Source: Setophaga petechia (Eukaryota; Chordata; Aves; Passeriformes; Parulidae). Taken from it: 64,000 bases of DNA. This document shows positions 48,401-60,930 of this stretch, one piece after another. Both the position numbers and the translations under genes were made by a program. Every line of letters begins with the position of its first letter. Position 1 is the first letter of the stretch. The notes below the pieces were generated by a model, which saw only the letters and a program-made list of their open reading frames with translations, was not told the origin of the DNA and did not search any database. The DNA is taken from contig JANCRA010000010.1 in NCBI GenBank assembly GCA_024362935.1, positions 6,068,501-6,132,500 of the forward strand. The letters are read 5' to 3'.

Positions 48401-49249
48401 GCATGCAGAGCAGCGAGCAGTTAATTCTTACTTTGGGAGCTTTCTTTTGTCCTGCACAAAGAACAAAGAGCAGTTAAATATTATTGCAGGCATTCTGGCA
48501 ACTTCTATGCAGTTTGTGGGCAAAAGCCTGTCAGAGACTAGCTAATACTAGCTAGTGCTACTACAGCCGGTACTGAGCTGTCAAAGCAGGAATGGGAGGA
48601 GCACTGAGGGATGGCACAAGAAACTCTAATTGCACAGCTCCAGCTGCAACTCAGTCCCTGACACACTGAACTACAACTGGAGTGCCAAAGCCTGGAGGAG
48701 CAATTCTGCAGAGCAAGCCCAGCTACAAAGGCTCTGACAGCCTGGAAGGTGCTCTCTGGGTTATGTGATGTTTCCCCAGTGTGTTGGGAGCTGGAAAGGT
48801 GGGTAGGTGATGCCAGAGTGAAACTGTAGCTGGCTCATGAAGAACAGCAGCTCTCTAACTGCAGCACAGCAATCAACTCAGAGGCTGGCAACAGCCAGAG
48901 TCCTCTGGCTCATCCTGTACTCAGCTGTGCAATATAAATGAAATATTTTCAAAATATTCTTTGTGTGCAACTGGTGCAGCTGTTGCATGGATGCCACGCA
49001 AGAAAGGAAGAGTGGTGTCTGCACAGAGCACCTCTCACAGAGGTGGCATTGTGTGAAAACACTTGAGCACCTCAAGGCTGGGCTAGAGGCAGTAAATTCC
49101 TTGTGAAACCCCTCAAGTAGATGAAAGTAAGGGGAAAGCTCAGACTCCCTTCCTCCAGTCTTTACCTGTTGCAACACCCAGGAGAGGCACAAAGACGGCA
49201 CACATCAACACCTGGTTGCTTCCACCCAAAGCACTGGGAAAGCCACCTT

Positions 49250-49800
49250 AGAGGGGTTCGGAGCAGGACAGAGCAGGACGCAGCCCCTACGGGCACTCGG
49301 GGCTCTCCGCGGCAGCCGCTGTCAGGGCAGCTAATTAGCAACAAGACTTTGTTCTCCTCGGAAAATAATCGGGCTCAGTCTTCGACGGCAGGACGCCCCT
49401 CCCAGCCACCAGCGCTTAACAAAGCCCTAATTATGTAAGTATTATATAACCCGGCACACCTGCCCCCCCGCGCCGGCCGCGGCACCCGCGCTGCCCCCGG
49501 CACGGCGGACCCCGCTCCCGGCCGCCCCCGGCCCTCTCCGGTCACCGGCAGCTGCCACTGCTGCCAGCACCACAGCCGGGACCAGCCTTTTGTCCGCCTG
49601 TCCGTACAGGATCACGGCTGTGGGAGCTCCGAAGGCAGGCACTGCGCCCTGGCCAAGCGGGCAGCCACGCCGAGAGCGGCGGCACCGGCAGCCCCAGCCC
49701 CCGGCGGAACGCAGCCCACTGACCACAGCAGGGACCGACCGCCGGCACTGCTCCCGCCCCGGCTCTGCTGCCGTGCCTGGTGTCCTGCTGAGTCACAGCC
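49250..49800. promoter_or_regulatory. CpG island with TATA-like box
   Basis: A sharp CpG- and GC-rich block in AT-rich surroundings, with Sp1-like CGCCCCTCCC at about 49393 and the palindromic TTATATAA at 49442-49449. It could be a RAD54L2 promoter (minus strand, TSS near 49415) or a + strand promoter. No reading frame in it is recognisable. Confidence 0.5.
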
Positions 49801-52084
49801 ACGCTACTGCCAGGCACAAAGCATCGCTCTTTCGGGCCGAGCCCGCTCCCAGGGGAAGCTTCCCCCACCTGTCAGAAAGCACGTACGTCTTCATGCCCGT
49901 TGCTGATTTATCTAGGAGTTAAGCACCCCAGGTCTGTCGTTCATACCTGTCACTGTAACCAGACACACAGTCTGTCATGTTGGTATAACAAAGAGTGCTG
50001 CTTCAAGTCTGAGTAACATGTTTTTAATTTCTCTAAGTATCAGTAGAGCGATCACTTGCTGTGGGTTCAAGACACCTACGTGAAATCTGCTGGTGAGGGA
50101 TGGCAGGCTGCCTCTGTACCCAGTGCAGGACCAGAGGATGGAGGGAAGAGATGAGCTCTAAAGAAAAGCCACCAGCACTGCCTCTGAGGGCCAGAGCATG
50201 AGAAAGGAGCCAGACCATGAGCACACACAAGTCAAACTCATCTCCAGTCTCCTCTGGCATGAAGTAAGCCCAAATAAATGGAAAACTTTAAAAGATAAAT
50301 TACAAGGCAGCACTGCCCTTCTTTTTTCCTTCAGACATCTTTCAGCATATCAGTTGCTGATGAGGTTATGCTGCAGAATAAAACTCCTTTCCCAGCCTGA
50401 AGGAATCCTTCAGGAACAAAAGGCAGCAGAATTGAAGGGTAGGAGCAAGGAATATACCACCCAGAAACCAAAGGGAAAGGAAGCGGCCAAGAAGTGCCGA
50501 GAGGCAAAGTGGAATATCAAACAGCCAACTTTGGTGACAGGCGATATATCTTCTAACCCTGGGATTATGCAAGCAGAACCAGGCCCCAAATACCCAAGAG
50601 ATCTTGTTCTGGCTGGGCCTCAATGCTGCGGACGCTGAGACCCGGGTTACATAAACACCAAAGAGCACTTATATAACTGTTGTATGGCACAGGCTCACAG
50701 CCACAGGCACCCCATTGCCACTGGAGTGTGGCAGGTACCTGCTCTGGCACCCAGCCCCTCCAGGACCCCCGCCCATTCCTGCACAAGCCCCTGAATGCAG
50801 CCCAGGTGAGGAGCCTGTCAGGTTGTCCTCCCTTTCACAGGCACCACAGGCTCATGGTTCCTCTGGAGCACTGGGCAATCCCGTATGCATTTGCAGCTCA
50901 GAAGAGGGTTGTGAAATTTCAAATCTAACATTTTCATAGTGCCTTGAGATGGCAACGCCTGGAGAGATACAGAACCCTGCTACCTGCCATCTCTCTTCTA
51001 GATATGGAATCAAAACTACTTTTCCTTATGAAAGTCCTCAAACCCAAACTGTTCCCTCCTGCCATGCCCCCTCTCTTGCACAGACATTGTGGGCATTAGT
51101 GAAGACGGGGAAACAAAGACAGGAAGGCACCCAGTAAGGTAGCAGGGGAGGCAGGGATCGGCCACATTTGTCCTTTAGCCAGGGGTGTGCGAGAGCAATG
51201 AGTTACATAAAGCTACTGCTCTGGAGTCAGGAAGTGTTTCAGGCTGAGTGCTGGGAAGTTTTCAACAAGCTGTGCGCAGGAGGGAACTAAAACCTCCCCT
51301 TTCTGGTTATCCCAGTTAACTAGTAACCCAGAATAGAGTTTTGTCAGCCAGATTACGAAAATTACCATGGGGATCTAAACCACAAGTAACTGGATTTAAC
51401 CTTATTTATTTTCACAACACTTCAAAGCTTTTTTAAAAAAGAGAAATATGATCTAGTTTATTGAGGTGGCTAAATATTGATTTAGGTAACAAATTTCCCC
51501 TTTCCAGCTTCAGAAAATAGATGCATATGGGGGCTTGACACGTTCCAAGCTCAGTGAATCCAGCTGGCTGCTACCATGACTCTTCTAGGGATAAATTTCA
51601 GGGACTAAGAAAAGAGGACAAGTAGGGGAGCAAGCATTCTGCATTATGCAATGATTACATAAGCATTAATTTACACTAGGTAGCTGGGAGTTGTAGCTTT
51701 ATATCAGCATACCCTCAGAGCAATGAGAAATAATAAAGAAGGGATTATTGTGCCACACACTTCCAAGGCCACCAAAATGGCAAACAAACAACAAGCACCA
51801 GCTGAACTTTAATCTCTGCCTCAAGCTCACATCATAGCTTTGCTCAGGACCTGCTAACAAGGACAGGGAGAAGGCAGGTGACACTCACTCCTAATTCAAA
51901 AGAGCAGCATGGGAAGTAATCCCAGCACAAGGCATCCTCCAGCATCTGAGTCCTCCTTTGTTGTTGCTCCTGATGACAGTGGTATAAGGGAGGAGTGATT
52001 TCAAATTATAATAGTGTCACTTGTACCCTAGCTAGTGCCAAAGGAGTTCACAGGCATGATGAGCTCCTCACAGTACCCTGTGAA

Positions 52085-52195
52085 ACACCCTCCTGTCCAT
52101 CTTGCAGAGGAAGAAACTAAATCAAAGCAATCAGGTGGGCATCAGTGCTGAGTAACTCAAGTTATTGGCTTCCTGTCCTATGCTCTAACCAACAA
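52085..52195 (-). repeat. MIR-like SINE fragment
   Basis: CTTGCAGAGGAAGAAACTAA followed by a degenerate middle and CCTATGCTCTAACCAACAAT follows the order of an inverted MIR element (core, then inverted A-box region). Confidence 0.5.
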
Positions 52196-53069
52196 TTCTC
52201 TTTCTTCTCCATAAATATAATTTCCTACTTGAAAAAAACAAAACACAACTGCAGATTTTTCTTAGAACTGTAACAAAGCACAGAACTTCAGCTACATTCC
52301 CTTTTTCTGCCTCAGTCTCTAAAGAAATTTCAGAGGAATTTTTAAGGACTCTGTTTAATGAGGGAGGCATCACTTGGGAGAAAAATTCAAATTGTTGAGT
52401 TTGAGCCTGTGTGCTACCGCATTCCACTGGCATTTCTCCCATCAACTGCAGCCAGAAAAGTGACCGAGAGCACTGGAGAAAGTTAATAAGACCAGGATGA
52501 AAGACCAGGATGAAACACCATTGCTGAAAGAACAATCTGTTTCCAGTTTTCCTTTCCAAAATATTGGTGCTGCTAAAGGAGTTTGACAAAAGGCTGCAAA
52601 TTGTTTGTGGCAATCAGACTCATACAAATTGAAGTCACAATGCCACAAGGACAACCCTCCACCCAAAATACACAACACCCTAAAAACTAAGCACATTACA
52701 GCCTGGAAAAGAAACAGGCACTTGTTTCTTCAAAAGGCTGCTAAAATGACAATTACCTCTATGGTCAAGAAAGAAATATATATGTATATCATGAAATATA
52801 TAAAGTGTATATCACGAGGAAACAGATTTTTACATAAAAGACAATTTTTCTTGCAGGCTAACAGGGGGATAGGTAGTGCTCTGCAACAAACCTTGATTTA
52901 CTAGCTGGTGGGTGCTACCATAAGATAATTAAAATCTGCTCTAACTTTCTAGCAACATTTTTAAAATAAAAAAGTATCACAGCACTGCATATACAGGTGT
53001 TTGCTACTTGGAATACCAGTGTTCAGGCACCTGGAGTGAGGAAAAGCCAGATAAATCAGAGAGGAAAAG

Positions 53070-53172
53070 AAACATTGCTCAGTGGTTGAAGCACAAAACC
53101 AGGGAAGAACAGGATGTGTAAGTTCTGCACAGACTCACTCAGTGACCTTGTGCAGTTTATCACCTCTTTTGG
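53070..53172 (+). repeat. MIR-like SINE fragment
   Basis: TTGCTCAGTGGTTGAAGCAC, then GACTCACTCAGTGACCTTGT and GCAGTTTATCACCTCTTTT, follows the tRNA head and core order of MIR (GCTCAGTGGTTAAGAGCAC ... GTGACCTTGGGCAAGTTAC). Confidence 0.6.
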
Positions 53173-56100
53173 AACAGGCAGGTTGTGTAGAAGTGTGATG
53201 GAGACACTCTTGGATCCGCCAGCCAGAACAGAACTTCAATATATCAGTTAAAAAGGCTTCCTCAAAGAGAGATCATTTTCTACTGCTAGAGACTTTGGTA
53301 GAGGCTGTGACAAACCTTGTCCCAGACTTTACAACTTGACAAGTACAAAGAGGAGTTAATTTGCACTTTTGCTCTCTTACTTTTGTACAAATACCTTTCC
53401 AACCAAAATTTTTGAAAGACCTCTAACCTTGTATTCTCCCTCCATCTATGACCTACAGTCTCATTTCCAAAAGCATCTTTAACTCCCTGTCTTTTCTTTT
53501 TATACCTATTATCTAGACTAAGTTACATAAGCCACTTGTATCATCACCCAGATTCCTCATTTATCCAAACTCATTTTCTATTGTAATTCCTTTTTCTCAG
53601 TTCGCACTCTCCCAGAATTAGCTTCTTTGTCCTGACACCACAACCAGAGAAATAAGATGGATTTTTTTTCTAGAACTCCCTTCCCACTAATGGGTAACAA
53701 ATATTGCATGGCTTATTTCTATAAAAACTCCTCATGACAACTACACTGCACTTCTGTAATAAACTAGGAACCCAGAGCTGGAACTCCTGGGGACCATTTT
53801 TGATCAGTGTGTTAGGTTCCCAGCATGACTTTGGAGGTATTTGCCACATGAACGAGGTGCAAGAAGCCTGGCATCACAAAGTACTTCACCTCAAAGTAAG
53901 AAGTTAAATTACAAATTTACAAAGTTCTTCAAATCTGAACAAAGTTTTTTCTCCAACATCCTCCCACCAGCAAACAAATTAAGTGGCAGCTATCCCCAAA
54001 CCTGAACTCCCATTAGGATTTCACCAGCATTTCCCATTTGATAGGGGGGAAAACAGCCAAGTGGCTTTTAGTCTCTTAGGCACTAATTAGGGGAACTGGA
54101 GCAAGCACCAACAGCTCTGCCTGGTGCTCAGATTGTTGCCCGGTCAGCAAGTCACCAAATATTTCACTGACAAAAGAAGCTCTTGAAACTCTTATCAAGT
54201 AGGATGTTGCAGAGAAAGTATCCACACAAAGTCAAAGAGGGTGGGGGAGAGGACAGTGGATATAAAATGATACTGCTATTAACAACTGCCTCCTCTCTTG
54301 GAAAAAAGAACTTTCGCAGCATTACAACACAACAGCAGCAGAAACAATAACAGCCAGACCCAGAATGTCACATCACCAAAGACTTCAGAATTATAGGCAC
54401 AAAGGAAGAGTGAGCTTCCTTCTCATGCCCCCTCCAAGGCTCTGAAATCTCAACCTCTTCCATCTCTGCCTGGTAAAGAGCACATTAAAACCTGAGACCT
54501 ACAGAAAAGCCTTGGTTCCTGATGACTTTTACTAGCCACTGAGTGGGGTGCTCCAGCCCAGGAGTGGGAAAATGAATGGCCTGTAACAGGAAAGCAAGAG
54601 GAAAAAGAAAACTAGGGAGAAAAAGAAAGAAAGAAAAATCAGCCCACAAAATCCCCCAGCTGTGTCCTACCTGGGAACTGCTGAGACTCATCCAAGAGTA
54701 GCATGCTGCCCAGTGCACCGAGGTGAGCCCTTTGCCTGCACACTTGTTCAACGTGGTTGCACACTCTCAGCTCTTCTGCTATTCTTGTCTCAGGGTCTTC
54801 AGGACAAAAGTTTCCAGTCACTCCTGACAACTCCTTATCTCTGCCCACAGCCCAGCGAGCATAAATCCACTCTCACTGGCTGTTCAGTTCGCAGGCGGGA
54901 AGAGACTCCTGATAAAACAGTCCAGGGTACAGGCAGGGAAACCTGCACTTAAAGTTTCTGAAAATAACTTTGGTAAATAGCTCCTAGTGCTTGAATCCAC
55001 CCAGCTGGTGTGACGAGAAGCAGTACGTATATATCCTCCCTGCACCCAGCCGAGACGGACCGGGGTCACCGTTACATAACTAGTTAAATATGCCTCGTGT
55101 TCAGCCTAAATAAAAATTGTCACTATCTCCTCCCCTGCTTGGAGAGTCAAACAACACAGCCCTGCCCGAGGTAGCTGCTGCTCCACTGAGGACCGATGCC
55201 TGGAGCTGCGCTGCCGGGACGCTTTGGCTTCCGCACATGCTCCCGATCAGTGGGAGCAAGCTCAGTATGCCTGGGAAAAGAGTTTCAGAAGAGAGAAAGA
55301 AGAGGAGCAGGGAGGCTGAGTGGGTGTGTACAGGGGAGGTCTCTCTCCTCTGGAGCAGCAGAGCTGCACGCTGCCGTACGGATCAGATCCCATTCACTCA
55401 GCCTGTGATCCAGTTCAACTAGTGGCAGAGACCAAGACTGAGAATAAAATAAAAATCCTTACATAACCACTCAGGCTCCGGTGGGGCCCCGCGCAAGGGG
55501 AATCCCAACAGACAACAGGACACTCAGAGCAGAGGACACGCAGCACCACAACTCTGCCTCCGAGTTTCACTGGTGGGTGAGAAGGAGATGCAAAAAGGAG
55601 TACAGCCTTTCTGGCTTTGAAAACAATTGTGATTTTATGAGCTATTTGCATGATGCCGTCTAATTTGCAAGAAACCTGGACAACTGAGACTGAAACTTGA
55701 GCTATTTGATGGAGCTGGTAACCTGTCTGCACAACAACAGGTGAAAGAGCATCCTGTTTGCTTGGTTAAACCAGCAGCTTGCAGACCACTGCAAGTTTCT
55801 CAGTTTTCAGGAAAGAACTAGTCAGAATTTGTGGAGTGAGAGATTACTTTGAGATTTTGTCCCAGTAATTCACCTGCATCAGGACAAGCACAAAAGAGAA
55901 TAAATAAGTGCAGAATTAGTCCTTAAAAGCTGTAGTTGAACCACTAAAGGCTATCCATCCAACCTAACTTTCTCCAGTGTTGCAGAGACTTTATCCACAC
56001 CCAGTTCCCTTCAGAAGCATATCTAATGCCAGTAATAAATAGCAAACATGGGCTCAGACACACATAATGAAATTAGCTCCCTGGTAGTGAGCATTTGTCC

Positions 56101-56772
56101 ATGTAACAAAGTCAGCTGTTATTGAAACAACTGGTGAGGAAGCTCTGGGAAAGCCAAGACACACACAAGGAGCCCAAAGCAGGCGGTGTCTGAACAGCCC
56201 TCGCACAGACCTGCAGGACTCCAGGACAATGAGCTGCACCCACAACAGCAAAAGCTGATCTAAAGGTCTGCAAGCACAGCCAGGGCAGAGCCCAGCTCCC
56301 CTTTGTGTGACTCCAGCCATTTTAATTTGACCTTTCATTTGAGAGGGTAGCAGGGCACTGTGAGTGCTTGTTGCTATCAAAACACCCTCAGTACTTCAGG
56401 GTACATCACAACTTTGAAACAAACCCAATATGCTTTTTCATAGTTAGAGCTATATACATTTCACTTAAAAAAACCCCAAAAACAACTGTATGTACAATTA
56501 AGACTTCCAGTAACAGGACAGCCTGTCGTCAATGTCACAGATTCAAACAGCCTGGCTGGCACACAATGTTTATCAAGGGGGAAAAGAGGGACAAATATAT
56601 TAAAGAAGTGCATAGCCAAGGATCTTGTAACAGGCCTTATAAGGACTTTGTACAGTTAGAATAAATAAGCAAACATGACCTCAGCATCTGACCTAACAGA
56701 TTTATGAATCTGGAAAGCAGGATTTAAAAACAAGTACTGGGTAAATAGAATTGGTATTTGCAAAGCATGCAG

Positions 56773-57310
56773 TGCTGGTTTCGGCTGGGAGAGAGTTAAT
56801 TCTTTTCTTAGCAGCTAGTATGGGGCGATGCTTTGGATTTATGTTGGACATAGTGTTGATAATAGAGATGTTTTTGCTATTGGTGGGCAGGGCTAACACA
56901 GAGTCAATGCCTTTTGTACTTCTGACACTGCCCCACTAGTGAGGAAGCTGAGGGTGCACAAGGAGTGAGGAGGGGACACAGCTGGGACAGCTGACCCCAA
57001 CTGGCCCCAGGGATATCCCAGACCATATGGTGTCATGCTCAGCATACAGAGCTGGGGAAAGGAGGAGGAGAGGGGGGATATCCAAGTCACTGTTACTGTG
57101 ATGGAGCCCTGCTTTCTTGGGGATGGCTGAACACTCGCCTGCCCATGGGAAGGAGTTGATGAATTCCTTGTTCTGCCTTGCTGTTTAACTATCTTTATCT
57201 CAGCCCACAAGCTTTGTCACTTTTACCCCTGCAATTCTCTCCTCCGTCCCACTAGGGGATAGTGAGTGGCTGTGTGGGGCTGGGCTGCCAGCTGGGGTTA
57301 AACCACAACA
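56773..57310 (+). mobile_element. Solo LTR, ERVL-like endogenous retrovirus
   Basis: It begins TGCTGGTTTCGGCTGGGAGA and ends GGGGTTAAACCACAACA (TG...CA), about 540 bp, with internal ACAGCTGACCCCAACTGGCC, CATATGGTGTCATGCTCAGC and GCTGAACACTCGCCTGCCC. These match the avian ERVL-type LTR as I remember it. No gag, pol or env sequence flanks it, so it is a recombined solo LTR. A clear target-site duplication was not found. Confidence 0.85.
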
Positions 57311-60300
57311 CATCCATATTACAGCAGTCAAGTATGAAAAGAAATGGAAGTTCAAAACACTGGGGGAAACAGGAAACCTATACCTGTCCTGCAACACAGA
57401 AAAAAAAAAAAATCCTTCTTCCCCTTAGCATGCAAAATGGAGAAGTAATTTTTCTAGCTCTTCTACTCACAATAGGCTCCTGGTGAGGCCACCACTGCTA
57501 GCCAGTATGAATACATATTCACACAGCCAAGAATTAGATCTGCCTGAAACAGTCAGTTTATAAAATGATCTCCTCATGGAAGGTAATCTTGTTACAGATA
57601 AGTCCATTTACTGAACAGCTTTTCCATAAGGCCAGTCTTACCAGTAAGGAACAAGGTTCTCCCCCTGCTTCTGGGGTCTGAAATCTTACCAGCTGTCACA
57701 CCTCACCTTCTCCTCTCAAACCACAAGCTCTTTGCAATTGTACAAACTGTGCTATATGTCACAAGAGGCTTCTCAAAAAGCTTTTGTCACCTGAGAGATT
57801 CCCTTGCTAACAACTTAGGGCATTACCTGTTAAAAAAAAAACCTCACAACACTATGAAGTTTGTATTTTCATAGAATATTAAAAGAAAGGTCCTTCAGAA
57901 CATGTTTTTTATTTGGCTGACAAGTGTTTCCAGCAGCAACGTCAGCATCCCTGAACACTGCAAATTCACAAGCATTAACATTCATACTTAAACCTGTCTA
58001 TACATACAAGTAACTTGACCACAAATAGTTTCAGGACATTAATTCCTCCGTCTAGCAAAGAACATTATTGAACTGAAGTCAGTTAAACTAAATAAATTTC
58101 AACAAAATGTCCCAAAACATGTATTCCCTCCAAGGTGGAGTAGCTCCTTCCCCAGCCCCATGCCTGCTGTCCACCTTGAACCTCCCAGTCCCTGCTCCAC
58201 GTGACTGCTGCATGACCTGACCCAAGCCCAGCAAGGACAGCAGCATCAGAAGCACTGCATCCCTGATGTGCCACCCTGCTCTTGGTCCCTGCAAGCTGGG
58301 GTGGTTCCCTTCTCTCCAGGCTGTTCATCCTCATCACCACCCCATAGAGCAGAAGAGACCTTCCTTGCCCACCCTCAGGGGCTCCAGGCTGGCTGCACAG
58401 TCCCCTCTCCAGGCCATGGCTTTCTCCCAGCCATGCTCCACATCCAGCAGCTCCTCCTGCACACCCCACTGACCTCCACTGTGCAGGGAAGCTGCCTACT
58501 AACCCAAATTGTTTGTAAGTTCTGAACATGAACTGGGCTTGACAGCCACATTTCACTCTTGATTAGCACCTGCTAGTAGCACATACACATCATTAAGGCC
58601 ACTTTCCCTGTCCTAGTTTCCATGTTGTTTTAGCAACACAGAAAACACCCAAGAATCCCAGGTTTGACTTGGACACGGTCTAAGGTGTTGTTTATCCACC
58701 CAGAACAGTTCAGACAGACTCACACTTGGACTCCACAACACTCTGTGTTGGCAACTGAGTATTGCTGGGCTTTGAGAATCATTTGCTTTTTAAACAAACA
58801 CTGCACTGCAAATAAAAATTCTTTTTGATAAGATCGAAACCAACCATGGAAAACCAGAGGAGGTTTTCCATTGACTTTGGTGAGTTTCAGATTGAACCAT
58901 AAGGCATAAAATTTGATAAATCTGTTTTTTCTCATTTTATTTTATTCATATAAATCTTGGTGCATTTTCTTTCCCAAACTCATCTAAATCATAATTGGGG
59001 GGAGGTTGGGAAGTTGTACATAATGTAACAAAAATCTAATTGCACAAAATACAGGAAGTGACACAATGCAGTGCCTCTTGCAAATGCTTTTCACACTGGC
59101 ACTGTGGCAAAACACACTGCTTGAGATTCCAAGGTTTTCAAAGGTTGTTTAAATGTACCAAAGAAAATAAGTTGTTACTAGACAAGATGTAATGATTTAA
59201 AGTTGAAGAATTTATACCATAGATATTTGTCATCATTCTAATCAAAATTAAATCCATTCAATTACAATCCCAGTTACATTCAAGAAACTGATTCCTCATT
59301 TCTGTAACTTGCTAAATTTCTCTGCTGCTGTAGATGACACAACGTATTTGTGCACCACTGAAGAGTTTTTTGGTACAACTTTAATTTCATTCTATTCATT
59401 TTCAGTTATGTGCAAATTTGACATAAATCAAGTTGAGTACACAAAAATACCACTTTTAAATCACTTCTAACAGTTCAAGTATTTAAATATTTTACATAGG
59501 TGAGGATTTTCTGCAGATGTTTTAATTGCAAAATTTGTTTTGACAGAGATCTAAACTAGAAGTTTCTGTTCATCTAGCCCAAAAAGATTTTATCTTGTAG
59601 CTTTCTCCTGTCTCATTCCTATTTGCATATTTGCAAGTGAAAATAAAGTCCTCTGACTCCTACTTAGAATTTTTTTGAGGCTGAGTCAGTGAACTGCATA
59701 TTGAAGAAAATGTGAACAAGACATTTTAAACATCTGCAGTACAAAATACTGTTAATAAAAAAATACTTTGATCCAAACAATGAACCAGACACTTCTAAAA
59801 GTTCCATGTTGCAGTTTCTCTAAAGTCTAAGCAAGAAATTAAAAAGATAAAGGAAGTAACTGTGATGTGATATTGTGTTTTAAAATCTCAAGAATACTTC
59901 TAATTTAATTTAAACAGTTCCTCATCTCCTTCCACATGTTTATTATTTAATATTACACTTGTAGACCATATAGCTACATGCACGTTTTATCTAACCAGTC
60001 ATAAAACCAGCACAATACCATATAAATTAGGGGAAAATGAAATTAAGGAGTCCTTGCATGGTTTTAAACTCAGATGAAAATCAAAGAAGTTTCACCCAGT
60101 ACATTTGAACACAAAAGGGGTGCTGCCTAAAATGTAAACCAGAGAATTTTCACTTTGGCTTCTTCACACTCATCAGGTGAACTTGGCAAAGTGACTTTGC
60201 CACTCCTTACCTGTTCAAGAGGGAAAATACCACATTACAAATTTGCTAATTAGTTTCCCTATGATTTCATCACTGTTACAGCAGTTGCAGCTGAGGGAAC

Positions 60301-60780
60301 ACAGTACTTATTAGCAATGGCAAGGTGTGGTACGAAGCTGACAATCTGAAATGTACATGGGAGAAAAAGACACCAAACAGGACAGAGAAGCAAGTGGGAC
60401 TGTCCTTTGTTAGAGATTCTCTGGCATTATGACAATAAAAATGTTTTTTGGCCAATAAAGCACAACCTCTATATCCTGCAAAGCTTATCAGAAAAGCAGG
60501 AAGACAACTTGGGGCAATTCTTTTTTCGATTAATAACTGCTGACCCTGCTCCCCACACCTTCATGCTGATCTCACATTTGTGACAGCTTTAAGAGAAGAG
60601 CTAAAATACAGATAAAAAAACATTCGAGAAACTCCATATACATAAATATAGAAAATGCAGAGCCATGGACGTGGGCTGCTCCTCAAGTGCATGGAAAGAT
60701 TTCTATTTTGTATTCCATCATACGCAATAGATCAAAGGGAAGGAGGGAGAAAAGAGGGGGGAAGCGTAGCTGGTTATAAC
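57311..60780. other. Gene-free AT-rich region
   Basis: No exon or known repeat recognised. 58900-60600 is strongly AT-rich and apparently unique, without repeats or tandem structure; it could be an untranslated region or conserved noncoding DNA. Confidence 0.5.
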
Positions 60781-60816
60781 ACCACATCATTTCACGAGAT
60801 CTGCCAGTCCCCGCGC

Positions 60817-60930
60817 CCAATTGGCGGCTCTGAAGGAAGCAGAGCTCTGGCGTCATCACCTCCTTTTAAAGAAGTAAAGCTAGTCATTACTCCAGGTTAT
60901 ATAACACTCAGACTATGCCAGACTTTGTGC
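60817..60930 (+). promoter_or_regulatory. CCAAT-TATA core promoter-like element
   Basis: CCAAT at 60817-60821 (overlapping ATTGG), CGTCA at 60851 and TTATATAA at 60897-60904, followed by a CpG-rich block (about 60950-61150). Order and spacing (CCAAT about 75 bp before TATA) fit a + strand start near 60930. The gene it would drive is not identified. Confidence 0.4.

Larger units (their letters stand above)
43799..49240. other. Probable RAD54L2 5' intron, part 1
   Basis: No coding exon with protein similarity is seen on either strand, including the expected acidic first coding exon of RAD54L2. The region holds two tRNA/MIR-like SINE fragments and a possible 20-nt microexon at 48432-48451. Confidence 0.6.
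49801..56772. other. Gene-free region, part 2
   Basis: AT-rich, no protein similarity on either strand. It contains two MIR-like fragments (52085-52195 and 53070-53172), an AT dinucleotide-rich patch (about 52770-52815) and short splice-like signals that I could not connect. Confidence 0.55.

Noticed and set aside
49442..49922. Open frames of about 95-110 codons on both strands in the CpG island
   Set aside because: They are GC-driven, with arginine/alanine/glycine-rich translations and no known domain; no match to the expected RAD54L2 N-terminus.
50332..50356. Minus-strand ATG reading MSEGKKKG as the missing RAD54L2 start
   Set aside because: It hits a stop after a few codons, is not acidic, and lacks a phase 1 donor.
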